Source: JBPOFY01 sp049889815 (GTDB taxonomy: Bacteria > Verrucomicrobiota > Verrucomicrobiia > Opitutales > Coraliomargaritaceae). Taken from it: a DNA stretch of 64,000 nucleotides. Below, in pieces: positions 17,711 through 26,218 of this stretch. The stretch is taken from positions 1 through 64,000 of the forward strand of contig JBMHCR010000026.1 of NCBI GenBank assembly GCA_049889815.1. Reading direction: 5' to 3'. Every line of letters starts with the position of its first letter. Within the stretch, counting starts at the first letter, position 1. The notes beneath the pieces were generated by a model. The model was not told the DNA's origin. It saw only the letters and a program-made list of their open reading frames with translations, and did no database searches. The translations under genes were made by a program, and so were the position numbers.

Positions 17711-18415
17711 TTATTGTGAGGAATCTTGTTGTTCGATGACGTCGAACTTGACGACCCGTTTCAGCAACCAGCTAACGCCAATCAAGTCATAGATGCCCCG
17801 CAGCGCGCGATCCCAGTTTGTGTACTTAGAGTTGCCCGCGTGGCGCGGACGGTGATTGACTGGAACCTCGGCAATCTTCAACCCCGCATTTTTCATGAAG
17901 GCCGCCATGTAGCGGTGCATTCCGTTGAAGGGCACCAAGTGGTCGACTGCTTCTTTGCGGAAACATTTGAGAGAACATCCTGTATCGCGAATTCCATCAT
18001 TGATAAAGGCTAAGCGGATCCGATTGGCAAATTTTGATGCCCAGCGGCGACTGGCGGTGTCTTTGCGTTGTGCACGGTAGCCGCAGACCATGCCCACATC
18101 GGGACTGAGTTCAGCAACCAATTTAGCGATGTCGGCTGGATCATTTTGACCGTCTCCATCCATCATCACGCAGATCGGATTCTTTGCGTTTTTGAGTCCG
18201 GCGTAGAGGGATGCAGACTGTCCTCGGTTCTGCTTGAAGCGGAGCGCTCGCACCTCTGTGAAGGAATCGATGATCTCTGCCGTGCGGTCCTTACTGCCGT
18301 CATCCACCGCAATTATTTCAGCATCCGGATTCGTTTTTAGGGTTTCTTCGAGTACATGCCCGACGGTATCTTCCTCGTTGTAGAAAGGAATGACGATGCT
18401 AATTTTAAGATCCAT
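17711..18415 (-). CDS. GT2 polyprenyl-phosphate glycosyltransferase (ArnC/DPM1-like)
   Basis: 234 residues from the ATG at 18415 (MDLKISIVIPFYNEE). A start at 18466 would add a basic stretch before the normal N-terminus. The GT2 motifs are IVIPFYNEED, IIAVDDGSKDRT, VMMDGDGQNDPA (the D-x-D donor site) and RDTGCSLKCFRKEA. The protein lacks large C-terminal membrane helices, matching the soluble or membrane-associated dolichyl/undecaprenyl-phosphate sugar synthases. It probably makes the lipid-linked sugar donor used by the downstream ArnT-like protein. It is the first gene of the five-gene minus-strand operon. Confidence 0.9.
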   Translation of the reverse strand: MDLKISIVIPFYNEEDTVGHVLEETLKTNPDAEIIAVDDGSKDRTAEIIDSFTEVRALRFKQNRGQSASLYAGLKNAKNPICVMMDGDGQNDPADIAKLVAELSPDVGMVCGYRAQRKDTASRRWASKFANRIRLAFINDGIRDTGCSLKCFRKEAVDHLVPFNGMHRYMAAFMKNAGLKIAEVPVNHRPRHAGNSKYTNWDRALRGIYDLIGVSWLLKRVVKFDVIEQQDSSQ

Positions 18416-18603
18416 GAGTAGCGAATTGGAATGCGCTGCTCGTTTTTTTGTTACAAGCTTGTGCATTCGAGAAAGTGCCGTTGCAGTCCCCAGTCTACGC
18501 TTAAACCGACTGGCCTTTGCAATATCAATCAGTTTCTGAGTGTGTTACAAAATTGTGTCAGTCTAGAGGCTGATTGGGTGTTGGTGTACGTCGACAGAGT
18601 GAA

Positions 18604-18632
18604 TTGACTGTGTAGTGAGGGCGCGATATGGA
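18604..18632 (+). promoter_or_regulatory. candidate sigma-70 promoter upstream of the DUF2851 gene
   Basis: TTGACT at 18604-18609 and TATGGA at 18627-18632 are spaced by 17 bp. This lies in the 306-bp divergent gap 18416-18721, which otherwise shows no supported gene. The match is reasonable but unverified. Confidence 0.3.
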
Positions 18633-18721
18633 AGCGGGCGTATCCAGTCACGTCCCCACGGATGGAATTCTCTTTAAACTTTCCGTTGACCGATCCAGCC
18701 GCGGCACTGCATCTTTAAGCG

Positions 18722-19909
18722 ATGCGTGCCGAAGCGGTTCAAGAAATGCAGGGTCTCTATGGGCCGTTTACGTTGACGGAACGGGTAGTGCAGAAAATTT
18801 GGTTGCGGCAGGATTTTGATGTTTCGAACCTTCAGACGACCTGTGGAAAGCGGGTGCAGGTTAAAAATCCGGGGCGTTGGAATTTACTCGGTGGTCCCGA
18901 CTTTAAAGAAGCACGATTGATCGTGGATGGTCAGAATATCATTGGTGATGTGGAGGTGCATTTTAAGCCTAGCGATTGGTATGCGCATGAGCATGAAAAG
19001 AACCCGAAATTCAACTCTCTGGTGCTTCACGTTGTTTTAAATGAGGATCGCGGCGTGACGAAACCGGTCGAGACACTGGCGGGCAAGCAGTTGTTGACCG
19101 TTGTCTTGATGCCGCTCTTAGAGCGCGATTTGGAATCATACGCGACCGACGATGCCTTGCTTGAAATGGAGAGGATCAACGAGCTGGAATGGATCGCCGA
19201 TTTTTTGGAGCAGCCTGTCTGTGCGCGACTCGATGTTATTCGGGAACAAGCAGAGACGCGTTGGGCCCATAAGCTGCACTTCACAAAACAACGCTTGGCT
19301 GCATCGAATTGGGCGACTTGTTGCCACCAATTTTGTATGGAGGTGTTGGGTTATTCGCGGAACCGCGCACCTATGGCGCGGTTGGCGCTGCGGTATTCAT
19401 CGGAGCAATTGGGGGGCGGGGCGCATTCTGCCGATAGCTTGTTTGCTGAGCAGCACGGGCAATGGAAGTTGGGCGGTCTGCGCCCGGCAAACCATCCGCG
19501 TAAACGCTTGGAGCAGTATCTGGAGGTTGTGACAAAAAACCCTCGTTGGGTGGATCAGCTACGTAATCATTTGCGAGGTCTAGAGTCGCTTGATACTGAG
19601 GTGTCCACGACGACGGCGCGCCGTCTCGCGGTCTTTCCCGATAAGGTGGATGATCTGCGTCGTTCTCTTTTCGGCGAAGCGATTGGGTCGACTCGTTTTC
19701 ACACGATGATGGTCGACGCCTTTCTACCCCTTGCAGCAGCAGCGGATGTGTCTGATACTTCGTTATTCTGGTGGCATTGGTGGGCGGGCGATTGTCCCGA
19801 TGCAGTTAAGCGCTTTTTGAAACATTCAGAACTGACGAGTGGTTCGCAGCCATTGTGTAATGGACTTGTGCAGGGCGCCTTGGGTTTGTTTCTGAACCGT
19901 AGCGTTTGA
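18722..19909 (+). CDS. DUF2851 family protein
   Basis: 395 residues; an alternative start is the Met at 18746. The DUF2851 hallmarks are visible near the N-terminus: VKNPGRWNLLGGPDFKEARL, split here as NPGRWNLLGGPDF, and then GDVEVHFKPSDWYAHEHEKN. The central region carries FCMEVLGYSRNRAPM and LRPANHPRKRLEQ. The family is common in Bacteroidetes, Chlorobi and Verrucomicrobia and has no firm function. The E-V-H near the N-terminus and the H-P-R-K-R element could be catalytic; that is speculation. No signal peptide is visible. Confidence 0.82.
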   Translation: MRAEAVQEMQGLYGPFTLTERVVQKIWLRQDFDVSNLQTTCGKRVQVKNPGRWNLLGGPDFKEARLIVDGQNIIGDVEVHFKPSDWYAHEHEKNPKFNSLVLHVVLNEDRGVTKPVETLAGKQLLTVVLMPLLERDLESYATDDALLEMERINELEWIADFLEQPVCARLDVIREQAETRWAHKLHFTKQRLAASNWATCCHQFCMEVLGYSRNRAPMARLALRYSSEQLGGGAHSADSLFAEQHGQWKLGGLRPANHPRKRLEQYLEVVTKNPRWVDQLRNHLRGLESLDTEVSTTTARRLAVFPDKVDDLRRSLFGEAIGSTRFHTMMVDAFLPLAAAADVSDTSLFWWHWWAGDCPDAVKRFLKHSELTSGSQPLCNGLVQGALGLFLNRSV

Positions 19910-19928
19910 ATAGCATCGAACCTCTAAT

Positions 19929-20039
19929 ATTCTGCATCACGGCGTTGAGGATCATTACATAGGTGCATCGTTGAGGCTATTTGCTTCGATTGCGCTATTG
20001 CTCTGGTATGTGATTGGCCTGTTGCTGAATCGCGACTAA
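19929..20039 (+). CDS. possible small single-pass membrane protein
   Basis: An open frame runs from the stop at 19911 to TAA 20037-20039. Its end reads EDHYIGASLRLFAS and then a 15-residue hydrophobic helix (IALLLWYVIGLLL) and NRD. There is no ATG; possible starts are ATT 19929, CTG 19932 or TTG 19971, the last with AGG about 8 bp upstream (a 22-residue peptide). The sharp polar-then-hydrophobic pattern looks like a genuine small membrane protein, but start and expression are unsupported. Confidence 0.3.
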   Translation: MLHHGVEDHYIGASLRLFASIALLLWYVIGLLLNRD

Positions 20040-20094
20040 ATGTCTGTTACGGGCATTGACCCATCGCATAGTTTAGCACTAAAACTCCACCAAT

Positions 20095-20703
20095 ATGGCG
20101 GGATTTGATGAAACCATCGTTCGCGAGTATTTCGAGCTGAACAACTTTTTCGTGCGTCAGTTGCGTAAGCATGCTGTCCAGACACGTAGAAAGCAGTTCG
20201 AAGATGTTAGCCATCTGCTGATTCATAATCCGGCTGCGCCGGTAGCGGTGGGGCGCGGTTTCCAGTTGTTCGCATCCGATATGGAAAAGTTGCGCTTTGC
20301 GATGGTTGGAATCAAAAGTTGGAACAGCACAAAGTTTACTCCGATCGTGTTAAAGAGTAGCTCTAAGACCCTAGAATTTATTAAAAAAGAGGTCGTCGCT
20401 AAAGCGGACGCTTATTTTCAGTCCGAACATCGGGAGGACGATGAGGAGCTGGATCCTTACGGGGAGTATCCGAAGTTTTTAGTCGTGCCGGCATATCCAA
20501 CCAGCGAAGCCCATCGCGATGAATGCACTGCTCTGCTTAAAGCGAAGGGCGTTGATGGTGTGATCGCTTTCAGCACCATTCTGGAGAGCTTGTTGAAGCA
20601 TGTTGCCGTCAACCACAGCTACCCGCATTCCGATGTGATGCAGCTGTTACGCGTATTTAAGCTCTACGGTATGATTCGTGAACCGCAGATGACTTTGTTT
20701 TAA
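20095..20703 (+). CDS. conserved-looking hypothetical protein
   Basis: 202 residues, family not recognised. It starts MAGFDETIVREYFELNNFF and ends REPQMTLF. Positively charged blocks (RQLRKHAVQTRRKQF) and the segments LIHNPAAPVAVGRGFQLF, KFLVVPAYPTS and VDGVIAFSTILESLL suggest a compact alpha/beta cytoplasmic protein. The last strand, with D-G-V-I-A-F-S-T, has the look of a nuclease- or Rossmann-like core. It lies between DUF2851 and lpxA on the same strand. No signal peptide or membrane helix. Confidence 0.6.
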   Translation: MAGFDETIVREYFELNNFFVRQLRKHAVQTRRKQFEDVSHLLIHNPAAPVAVGRGFQLFASDMEKLRFAMVGIKSWNSTKFTPIVLKSSSKTLEFIKKEVVAKADAYFQSEHREDDEELDPYGEYPKFLVVPAYPTSEAHRDECTALLKAKGVDGVIAFSTILESLLKHVAVNHSYPHSDVMQLLRVFKLYGMIREPQMTLF

Positions 20704-20767
20704 TCTCGGTCCCTGAAATCGCCAGATACGCTTGCTGTGGGCGGGTATTTGCGTCTTTTTACTGCAT

Positions 20768-21565
20768 ATGCTGACTCACGCAACTGCTCTTGTTTCTGAA
20801 ACCGCCACGATCGGTGAAGGCACTACGATTGGCGCTTATGCACTGATTGAGGATGGAGTGGTCATCGGCGAGTGGTGCACCATTGCTGCGCATGCGATCG
20901 TCCGTAAAGGCGTGATCCTTGGTGATAAGGTAACCGTTGATTCTTTTGCTGTGATCGGCGGTTCCCCACAGTCGATCGGCTTCGATCAGTCGATTGAGAC
21001 TGGTGTCGTCGTCGGTAACGGCACGATCTTTCGCGAGGGTGTCACCATTCACCGTTCCACCACTGCTGGTGAAAATACGGTGATCGGCGATGAGTGCTTT
21101 TTGATGGCACAGTCTCATGTCGCACACGACTGCACACTGGAGAATGGTGTGACCCTCGCCAACAACGTGATGATTGCGGGCCACGTAACGATCGGTGAAA
21201 ATTGCTTTGTCGGTGGGGGTGCGGGCATCCACCAATATTGCCGAATCGGTGCTTACGCGATGGTTGCAGGTAATGCTACGGTGATTGCAGATGTGCCTCC
21301 CTTTGTGATGACTGCGGATCGCAGCGTGGCGCATGGCTTGAATCTTGTTGGATTACGTCGCGGCGACTTTGAGCAACGTGACATTAAGGATCTTAAACGC
21401 TGCTATCGAGCGGTTTATCTTGGAGGCGGTAATCTTAAAAAGAAAGCGGCTGAAGCGGCAGGTGAGCATGAGTTTGGCATCACAGCAACCGGTGCTCGTT
21501 TCCTCAGTTTCTTTGAAGCCGGCAAGCGTGGCTTTGTGCAGAGGGCCAAAGACGCCAACGTTTGA
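20768..21565 (+). CDS. lpxA: UDP-N-acetylglucosamine acyltransferase
   Basis: 265 residues from the ATG at 20768 (MLTHATALVSETATIGEG); a start at 20732 would add a non-native leader. The N-terminal two thirds are left-handed beta-helix hexapeptide repeats (IGEGTTIGAYALIEDGVVIG). The catalytic-His region is QSHVAHDCTLENGVTLANN, as in LpxA, and the C-terminus has the helical bundle (NLVGLRRGDF). It performs the first step of lipid A synthesis, so the organism makes lipid A. This supports reading the 12-18 kb cluster as envelope modification. pdxA follows 6 bp downstream. Confidence 0.93.
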   Translation: MLTHATALVSETATIGEGTTIGAYALIEDGVVIGEWCTIAAHAIVRKGVILGDKVTVDSFAVIGGSPQSIGFDQSIETGVVVGNGTIFREGVTIHRSTTAGENTVIGDECFLMAQSHVAHDCTLENGVTLANNVMIAGHVTIGENCFVGGGAGIHQYCRIGAYAMVAGNATVIADVPPFVMTADRSVAHGLNLVGLRRGDFEQRDIKDLKRCYRAVYLGGGNLKKKAAEAAGEHEFGITATGARFLSFFEAGKRGFVQRAKDANV

Positions 21566-21571
21566 TTCTTT

Positions 21572-22498
21572 ATGTCTGTTTCCGAAACTTTGCGGCCGCT
21601 AGCAATCACCTGTGGAGACCCTGCTGGCGTAGGACCCGAGGTCATCGCGGGTGTACTAAGTGAGCATCCCGAGCTCGCGAAAGGCTGCGTTGTTTTGGGT
21701 CCCGCGACCTGGGCAAAGAGCCTCGCGGATGAGCTTGGAATCAGATGGGAAGCCATTGGGTCGGACGACTTTAAACTCACACCCGGCGAGCCATCCGATG
21801 AAGGTGCAAAGCTTGCACTCGATGCCTTGGAGGCGGCAGCCAAGGGCTGCGTCGACGGCCAATATGCGGGTGTGGTTTCAGGACCCGTGAGTAAGCTCTG
21901 GCTGCAACGAGTCGGATTCAAACATCCAGGTCAGACAGAGTTTTTTGCGGATGCTTGGGGCGGTCAACCGACCATGGCATTTGTTGGCAAAGAGCTACGC
22001 GTGGTGTTGGCGACTTGGCACATCCCACTACGTGAGGTCGCCGATGCCTTGACTGCAGATCGGCTACGACTCGCAGTTGAACGTGCGAACGAACTGGGAC
22101 AATCTCTTGGCTTTTCGTCTCCACGTATAGGCGTCTGCGGACTCAATCCCCATGCAGGGGAGAGCGGTATCCTCGGCACTGAAGAGCGCGATATATTGGA
22201 TCCAGTGCTCGATGAAATGCGCACCGAAATCCAAGGACTCTCTCAATGTTTGCCCGGCGATACCGTGTTTTTTCGTCAACGCAAAGGCGAGTTCGATGTT
22301 GTTGTGTCGGCGTACCACGATCAGGCACTCTCTGCAGTCAAAACCCTTGAGTTCGACTCAGCGGTCAACGTTACCCTAGGCTTGCCCTACATCCGCACTA
22401 GCCCCGATCACGGCACTGGTTTCGACATTGCTGGCAAAGGAAATGCGGATCCCAGTAGTATGGTTGCTGCGCTGAAGGTCGCATATAATTTGGTTTAA
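21572..22498 (+). CDS. pdxA: 4-hydroxythreonine-4-phosphate dehydrogenase
   Basis: 308 residues. The N-terminus has LAITCGDPAGVGPEVIAG, the PdxA signature. Metal ligands come from His residues in HPGQTEFFADAWGG and in VVSAYHDQALSAVKT; the closing loop is RTSPDHGTGFDIAGKGNADPSSM. The enzyme oxidises 4-phosphohydroxy-threonine in pyridoxal phosphate synthesis. It is 6 bp after lpxA and probably co-transcribed. Confidence 0.93.
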   Translation: MSVSETLRPLAITCGDPAGVGPEVIAGVLSEHPELAKGCVVLGPATWAKSLADELGIRWEAIGSDDFKLTPGEPSDEGAKLALDALEAAAKGCVDGQYAGVVSGPVSKLWLQRVGFKHPGQTEFFADAWGGQPTMAFVGKELRVVLATWHIPLREVADALTADRLRLAVERANELGQSLGFSSPRIGVCGLNPHAGESGILGTEERDILDPVLDEMRTEIQGLSQCLPGDTVFFRQRKGEFDVVVSAYHDQALSAVKTLEFDSAVNVTLGLPYIRTSPDHGTGFDIAGKGNADPSSMVAALKVAYNLV

Positions 22499-22863
22499 TG
22501 GATAAAGGGTTCATCTTTCGGTCTTTTATTCACGCTCGCTGGATCGATCGGATTTTGCTGGGTTTTTGCTGACTGGAAGATTGTCCTGAATGTGCCGATA
22601 GGGTTCTTAAGCAGGGTGGGAGGGATTTTATCCTATTCACGTCATCGATCGGCGATACTTTGGTTGGTTGTACTCAGGGTCAATTAGGATGGGTTACTAT
22701 CCGAGGGTGACCTTGCTTTTCTCGTAAATGCCTTTGCTGTATGCACCGCGCCGCTTGGAGGTAGGGATTGCCTTACCATCAGCATACCCAGAGACTCTGA
22801 ATCGGTTTTTTCGCAATGAACGCGATGAGCAGTTGCACTGGAACAGTTTCCATCTATTTCTAG
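22499..22863. other. intergenic stretch, no supported gene
   Basis: 365 bp between pdxA and the ABC ATPase gene. The pdxA frame stays open for 60 or so codons after its stop and reads hydrophobic, but it has no start codon and is not supported as a gene. No clear terminator hairpin is seen. Confidence 0.5.
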
Positions 22864-23682
22864 ATGCTCATGCATGAAGAATCCTCATCAACGCTTGAGC
22901 CGCTTTTGTCGGTTCGTGATTTGAAAGTGTATTTCCCGATCAAGGGTGGTGTGCTGCAGCGCACGTTGGATGTGGTGAAGGCGGTGGACGGTGTTTCCTT
23001 TGACATACACCGCGGTCAGACCGTTGGCTTGGTGGGCGAGAGCGGCAGCGGCAAGACGACGACCGGTCGTGCGATTGCCAAGCTGGTGCCTATCACCGCA
23101 GGAACTATTTCCTATGAAGGTAGAGACCTTGCGGGGCTGTCTCGTTCGCAGTTTTTTGCCTATCGTAAAAAAATTCAGGTTATTTTTCAGGATCCCTTTG
23201 GCTCACTCAATCCGCGGATGACGATTTACAGCATCATTTCAGAGCCGCTGGATATTCACTTCAAGGATTGGTCCCGAGCACAGAAGGAAGCTCGTGTCGC
23301 GGAGCTGCTGGCGAAAGTTGGTCTGAGCGCTGATTTTATGCAGCGCTACCCGCACCAGTTCAGTGGTGGGCAGCGCCAGCGAATTGGTATTGCACGGGCC
23401 TTGGCTGTAGAGCCGGACTTTATCATTTGTGACGAGCCAGTCAGTGCGCTGGATGTCTCCGTGCAGGCACAGATTGTTAACCTGTTGCAGGATCTGCAGG
23501 ATGAGTTAGGACTTACCTATCTATTCATTGCGCACGATTTGGCAGTGGTTGAGCATATCAGCGACCAAGTGTTGGTAATGACTGAGGGGCAAATTGTGGA
23601 GCAGGCTTCAGCCGATGCGATCTATTCAGATCCCCAGCATCCATACACCAAGAAACTACTGGAAGCGGTACCGAAGCTGTAG
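22864..23682 (+). CDS. oligopeptide/dipeptide ABC transporter ATP-binding protein (OppF/DppF-like)
   Basis: 272 residues; the ATG at 22864 or 22870 could start it. Walker A is GESGSGKTTTG, the Q-loop is VIFQDPFGSLNPRM, the signature is FSGGQRQRIGIARAL, Walker B is FIICDEPVSALDVS, and the switch His is in FIAHDLAVVEH. QHPYTKKLLEAVP at the end is the start of the Opp/Dpp C-terminal region, cut short. It normally works with OppB, C, D and a binding protein, none of which is next to it here, so it must pair with components encoded elsewhere or serve another permease. Confidence 0.88.
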   Translation: MLMHEESSSTLEPLLSVRDLKVYFPIKGGVLQRTLDVVKAVDGVSFDIHRGQTVGLVGESGSGKTTTGRAIAKLVPITAGTISYEGRDLAGLSRSQFFAYRKKIQVIFQDPFGSLNPRMTIYSIISEPLDIHFKDWSRAQKEARVAELLAKVGLSADFMQRYPHQFSGGQRQRIGIARALAVEPDFIICDEPVSALDVSVQAQIVNLLQDLQDELGLTYLFIAHDLAVVEHISDQVLVMTEGQIVEQASADAIYSDPQHPYTKKLLEAVPKL

Positions 23683-23746
23683 CCTACGTCTGGTCCCCAT
23701 TTCCTTTTTATAGATAACAAAGCGGTTCGATTATGAACTGCATTTT

Positions 23747-24451
23747 TTATTTTTGCGACCGATAATACCACTCAATGTAAGCAAGGTCTGCAGGAGTGGT
23801 GATTTTTGGATTTGGGCTTGGGTTCGCAACAATCAGACAATCGATACCTAGCCTTGCCGCGGCAGCTGTGTCGTCGGTGACGGTTTCACCGCGATCTTTC
23901 ACCATTTGATACGCGGTGAGAATCGTTTGATAATCGAAGGCCTGCGGAGTCTCCATTGCCCAAAGGCGCCTGCGGTCGAGGTCTTCTAGCTCGACGGGTT
24001 GGTCAATTGAGTCAGGCACCCGCTTTATGGTATCTGAGACCTTATGGGCGAGCACAACTGCTCTGCTTTTTGCGAGGGCACTTGCTAGATCCAATAAGTT
24101 TTGTTTGCCAACAAGTGGTCGCGCGCAGTCGTGGATGTAGACCTGTTGACAGTCGGCGTCTTGGGCTAAAAGTGCTTCAAAGACAGAGTCTTGGCGTTCT
24201 TTGCCGCCGCGCGTGTAGGAGATTTTGGTGTTTTTGACGTCGATCGATTCGATTGCTGCGGATAATTGTTCTCTTTGTGTTTCGTCTCGATAGACAATCT
24301 CAAAGCGGTTAACCACGCCAGCAGATAGGAATGTTTGTATCGAATAAATGAATACAGGTTTACCTGAGATGTTGGCGAGTATCTTGTCTTCGACCGAGCC
24401 TTGCATGCGGCTGCCGCTCCCGGCGGCAAGAAGTATGGCTGTCGCTGACAT
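23747..24451 (-). CDS. ispD: 2-C-methyl-D-erythritol 4-phosphate cytidylyltransferase
   Basis: 234 residues from the ATG at 24451 (MSATAILLAAGSGSRMQG). The longer frame to 24544 overlaps pyrF and is rejected. The nucleotidyltransferase P-loop-like LLAAGSGSRM is diagnostic, with IHDCARPLVGK and the product-binding region TDDTAAAARLG. It makes CDP-ME in the MEP isoprenoid pathway. It sits 19 bp after pyrF on the same strand, and ispE lies nearby on the plus strand. Confidence 0.93.
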   Translation of the reverse strand: MSATAILLAAGSGSRMQGSVEDKILANISGKPVFIYSIQTFLSAGVVNRFEIVYRDETQREQLSAAIESIDVKNTKISYTRGGKERQDSVFEALLAQDADCQQVYIHDCARPLVGKQNLLDLASALAKSRAVVLAHKVSDTIKRVPDSIDQPVELEDLDRRRLWAMETPQAFDYQTILTAYQMVKDRGETVTDDTAAAARLGIDCLIVANPSPNPKITTPADLAYIEWYYRSQK

Positions 24452-24470
24452 GATAGGAGTCAATTTTTGG

Positions 24471-25172
24471 TTACCTGAGCTCAGCTTGGATGGTGCGCGC
24501 CGCTTCAGCGGGGTTATCAGCGCGGAGAATCGGACGGCCGACAACGATGTAGCTTGAGCCTGCCGCGGCGGCAGCGGTTGGCGTCATGATGCGTTTTTGC
24601 TCGTCTGCAGAACTGCCTGCTGGGCGGATGCCTGGAGTTACGATGATAGGGTCTTGCCCGAAGCGGGTGCGAAGTGGTGAGAGTTCGAGCGAGGAGCAAA
24701 CGAGTCCCTGCACTCCGGCGTTGAGGCTGAGGTTTGCAAGGTGGATGACTTGCTGTTCGGGGCTCGCATCGACATTCAGCTCACGGAGCTGTGGCTCGTC
24801 CATGGAGGTCAGCACGGTTACGGCCAGAAGATTGAGATCTGGTGAGTGGTCCGCACGTGCTTTGTTTGCCCATTGGAGCATCTCGGTGCCGCCCGAGCTG
24901 TGCAGCGTGAGTAGTTGGACAGGTAGCGCAGCGATGCTTTGGACGGCTTTTGCTACGGTGTTGGGGATGTCGTAGAGTTTGAGGTCCAAAAAGACTTTGT
25001 AGCCCTTATCTGCTATTTCGCGCACGAAATCGGGGCCATATGCGGTAAAGAGCTGGAGGCCTATTTTAACCCATTCGATGGAGTCGCCGAGACGGTCGAG
25101 CATGGCGAGGGCTTGTTCGCGCGTCTCAAGATCAAGTGCTAGGATGAGTATGCAGTTCGATGGGTTGGACAT
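24471..25172 (-). CDS. pyrF: orotidine 5'-phosphate decarboxylase
   Basis: 233 residues from the ATG at 25172 (MSNPSNCILILALDLE). LALDLETREQAL and the catalytic DLKLYDIPNTVAKAV (Asp-Lys-Asp cluster) identify the family. The phosphate-binding loops are VTPGIRPAGSSADEQKR and YIVVGRPILRADNP. The enzyme performs the last step of UMP synthesis. No fusion to PyrE is present. It pairs with ispD. Confidence 0.93.
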   Translation of the reverse strand: MSNPSNCILILALDLETREQALAMLDRLGDSIEWVKIGLQLFTAYGPDFVREIADKGYKVFLDLKLYDIPNTVAKAVQSIAALPVQLLTLHSSGGTEMLQWANKARADHSPDLNLLAVTVLTSMDEPQLRELNVDASPEQQVIHLANLSLNAGVQGLVCSSLELSPLRTRFGQDPIIVTPGIRPAGSSADEQKRIMTPTAAAAAGSSYIVVGRPILRADNPAEAARTIQAELR

Positions 25173-25265
25173 AAATAGGAGATGTAACACTGGTGCTTTT
25201 TAAGGCAACGTGCAAAATGCTTATTTGTCTGGCTGTTCTAAAAATACGGCCTTTTACTCCACAGA

Positions 25266-26159
25266 ATGTCATCGAGGGCAAACACGATTGAGCTGCTTTC
25301 ACCTGCAAAAGTAAATCTCATGCTATCTGTGCAGGGTCCTCGTGAAGATGGATTTCACGAGCTCACGTCTATTGTAGTCGCGCTCGATTTTGGAGACTGG
25401 CTTCGAGTGGCTGTAGCCGACCAAAGTTCGGACAGTTTAGCATGTGAGCATCCGGATGTTCCGACTGGATCTGAGAATCTAATCCTTCAAGCTGCAGAAC
25501 GCTTTCGTGCTGAGACGGGGACGAGTCATTTCTTTGACTTCGAACTACAGAAGCGAATTCCGATGGGTGCTGGATTGGGAGGCGGTAGCAGCAATGCAAC
25601 TAACGCGCTTAAAGCAATGAATGCGTTGGCTGAAACTCGGCTATCCAATTCAGAGCTGAGTGATTTAGCCGCAGAGCTAGGTTCAGATTGCCCGTTTTTT
25701 GTCGACGCAAAGCCGGCGCTCATGCGCGGACGGGGTGAGGTTATTGAGCCGCTTGAAGCTGCACTAGCAGATGCACTTAAGGGTCAGCGGATCGTGTTAT
25801 TTCAGCCTGATTTCGCCGTCAATACCCGCTGGGCATATAAGCAGCTTCGAGAGAATGCTCCACAGAGTTATGAAGCTGCTTCGCTAGCACTGGAGCGCTT
25901 TGAACAGTTTGCGGCAGATAAAGTAATTACTGGACTGCTGTATAACTCCTTTGAAGCGATCGTTACTAAAAAGTATGCGGGGCTGGCCTGTTTGTTGGAG
26001 GAGCTTCGTGGGAATGGTATCGATTGCCTAATGAGCGGAAGTGGCAGCTGTTGTTTTGCAATTGTGAATGGAAGTGATTCTTCGCTAGAGGCTTTAAGAG
26101 GGGTTTGTGAGAATGCCTTTGGATCGTCGGTCTTTTGGGTGGACAGTCACATTTCCTAA
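25266..26159 (+). CDS. ispE: 4-diphosphocytidyl-2-C-methyl-D-erythritol kinase
   Basis: 297 residues. GHMP-kinase motifs are LLSPAKVNLMLSVQG (motif 1), PMGAGLGGGSSNATNAL (the ATP-binding Gly-rich loop) and LMSGSGSCCFAIV (motif 3). DGFHEL is the usual IspE element. It phosphorylates CDP-ME in the MEP pathway. It is divergent from pyrF/ispD with a 93-bp shared upstream region, so two consecutive-type MEP enzymes lie together. ptsI starts 59 bp downstream. Confidence 0.93.
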   Translation: MSSRANTIELLSPAKVNLMLSVQGPREDGFHELTSIVVALDFGDWLRVAVADQSSDSLACEHPDVPTGSENLILQAAERFRAETGTSHFFDFELQKRIPMGAGLGGGSSNATNALKAMNALAETRLSNSELSDLAAELGSDCPFFVDAKPALMRGRGEVIEPLEAALADALKGQRIVLFQPDFAVNTRWAYKQLRENAPQSYEAASLALERFEQFAADKVITGLLYNSFEAIVTKKYAGLACLLEELRGNGIDCLMSGSGSCCFAIVNGSDSSLEALRGVCENAFGSSVFWVDSHIS

Positions 26160-26218
26160 ACTGATAATCCTATCTGGAGTCTCAGCGGCTCAAGTATTGT
26201 TCAACTCAATCGTTCCCA

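Noticed and set aside
18628..18819. Plus-strand ORF before DUF2851
   Set aside because: It overlaps the well-supported DUF2851 gene in another frame and has no motif.
22499..22690. Hydrophobic frame continuing past the pdxA stop
   Set aside because: Has no start codon and PdxA ends at its normal place; likely chance.
24452..24544. Longer ispD start at 24544
   Set aside because: It would overlap pyrF and add residues before the conserved N-terminal P-loop-like motif; the ATG at 24451 fits the family.
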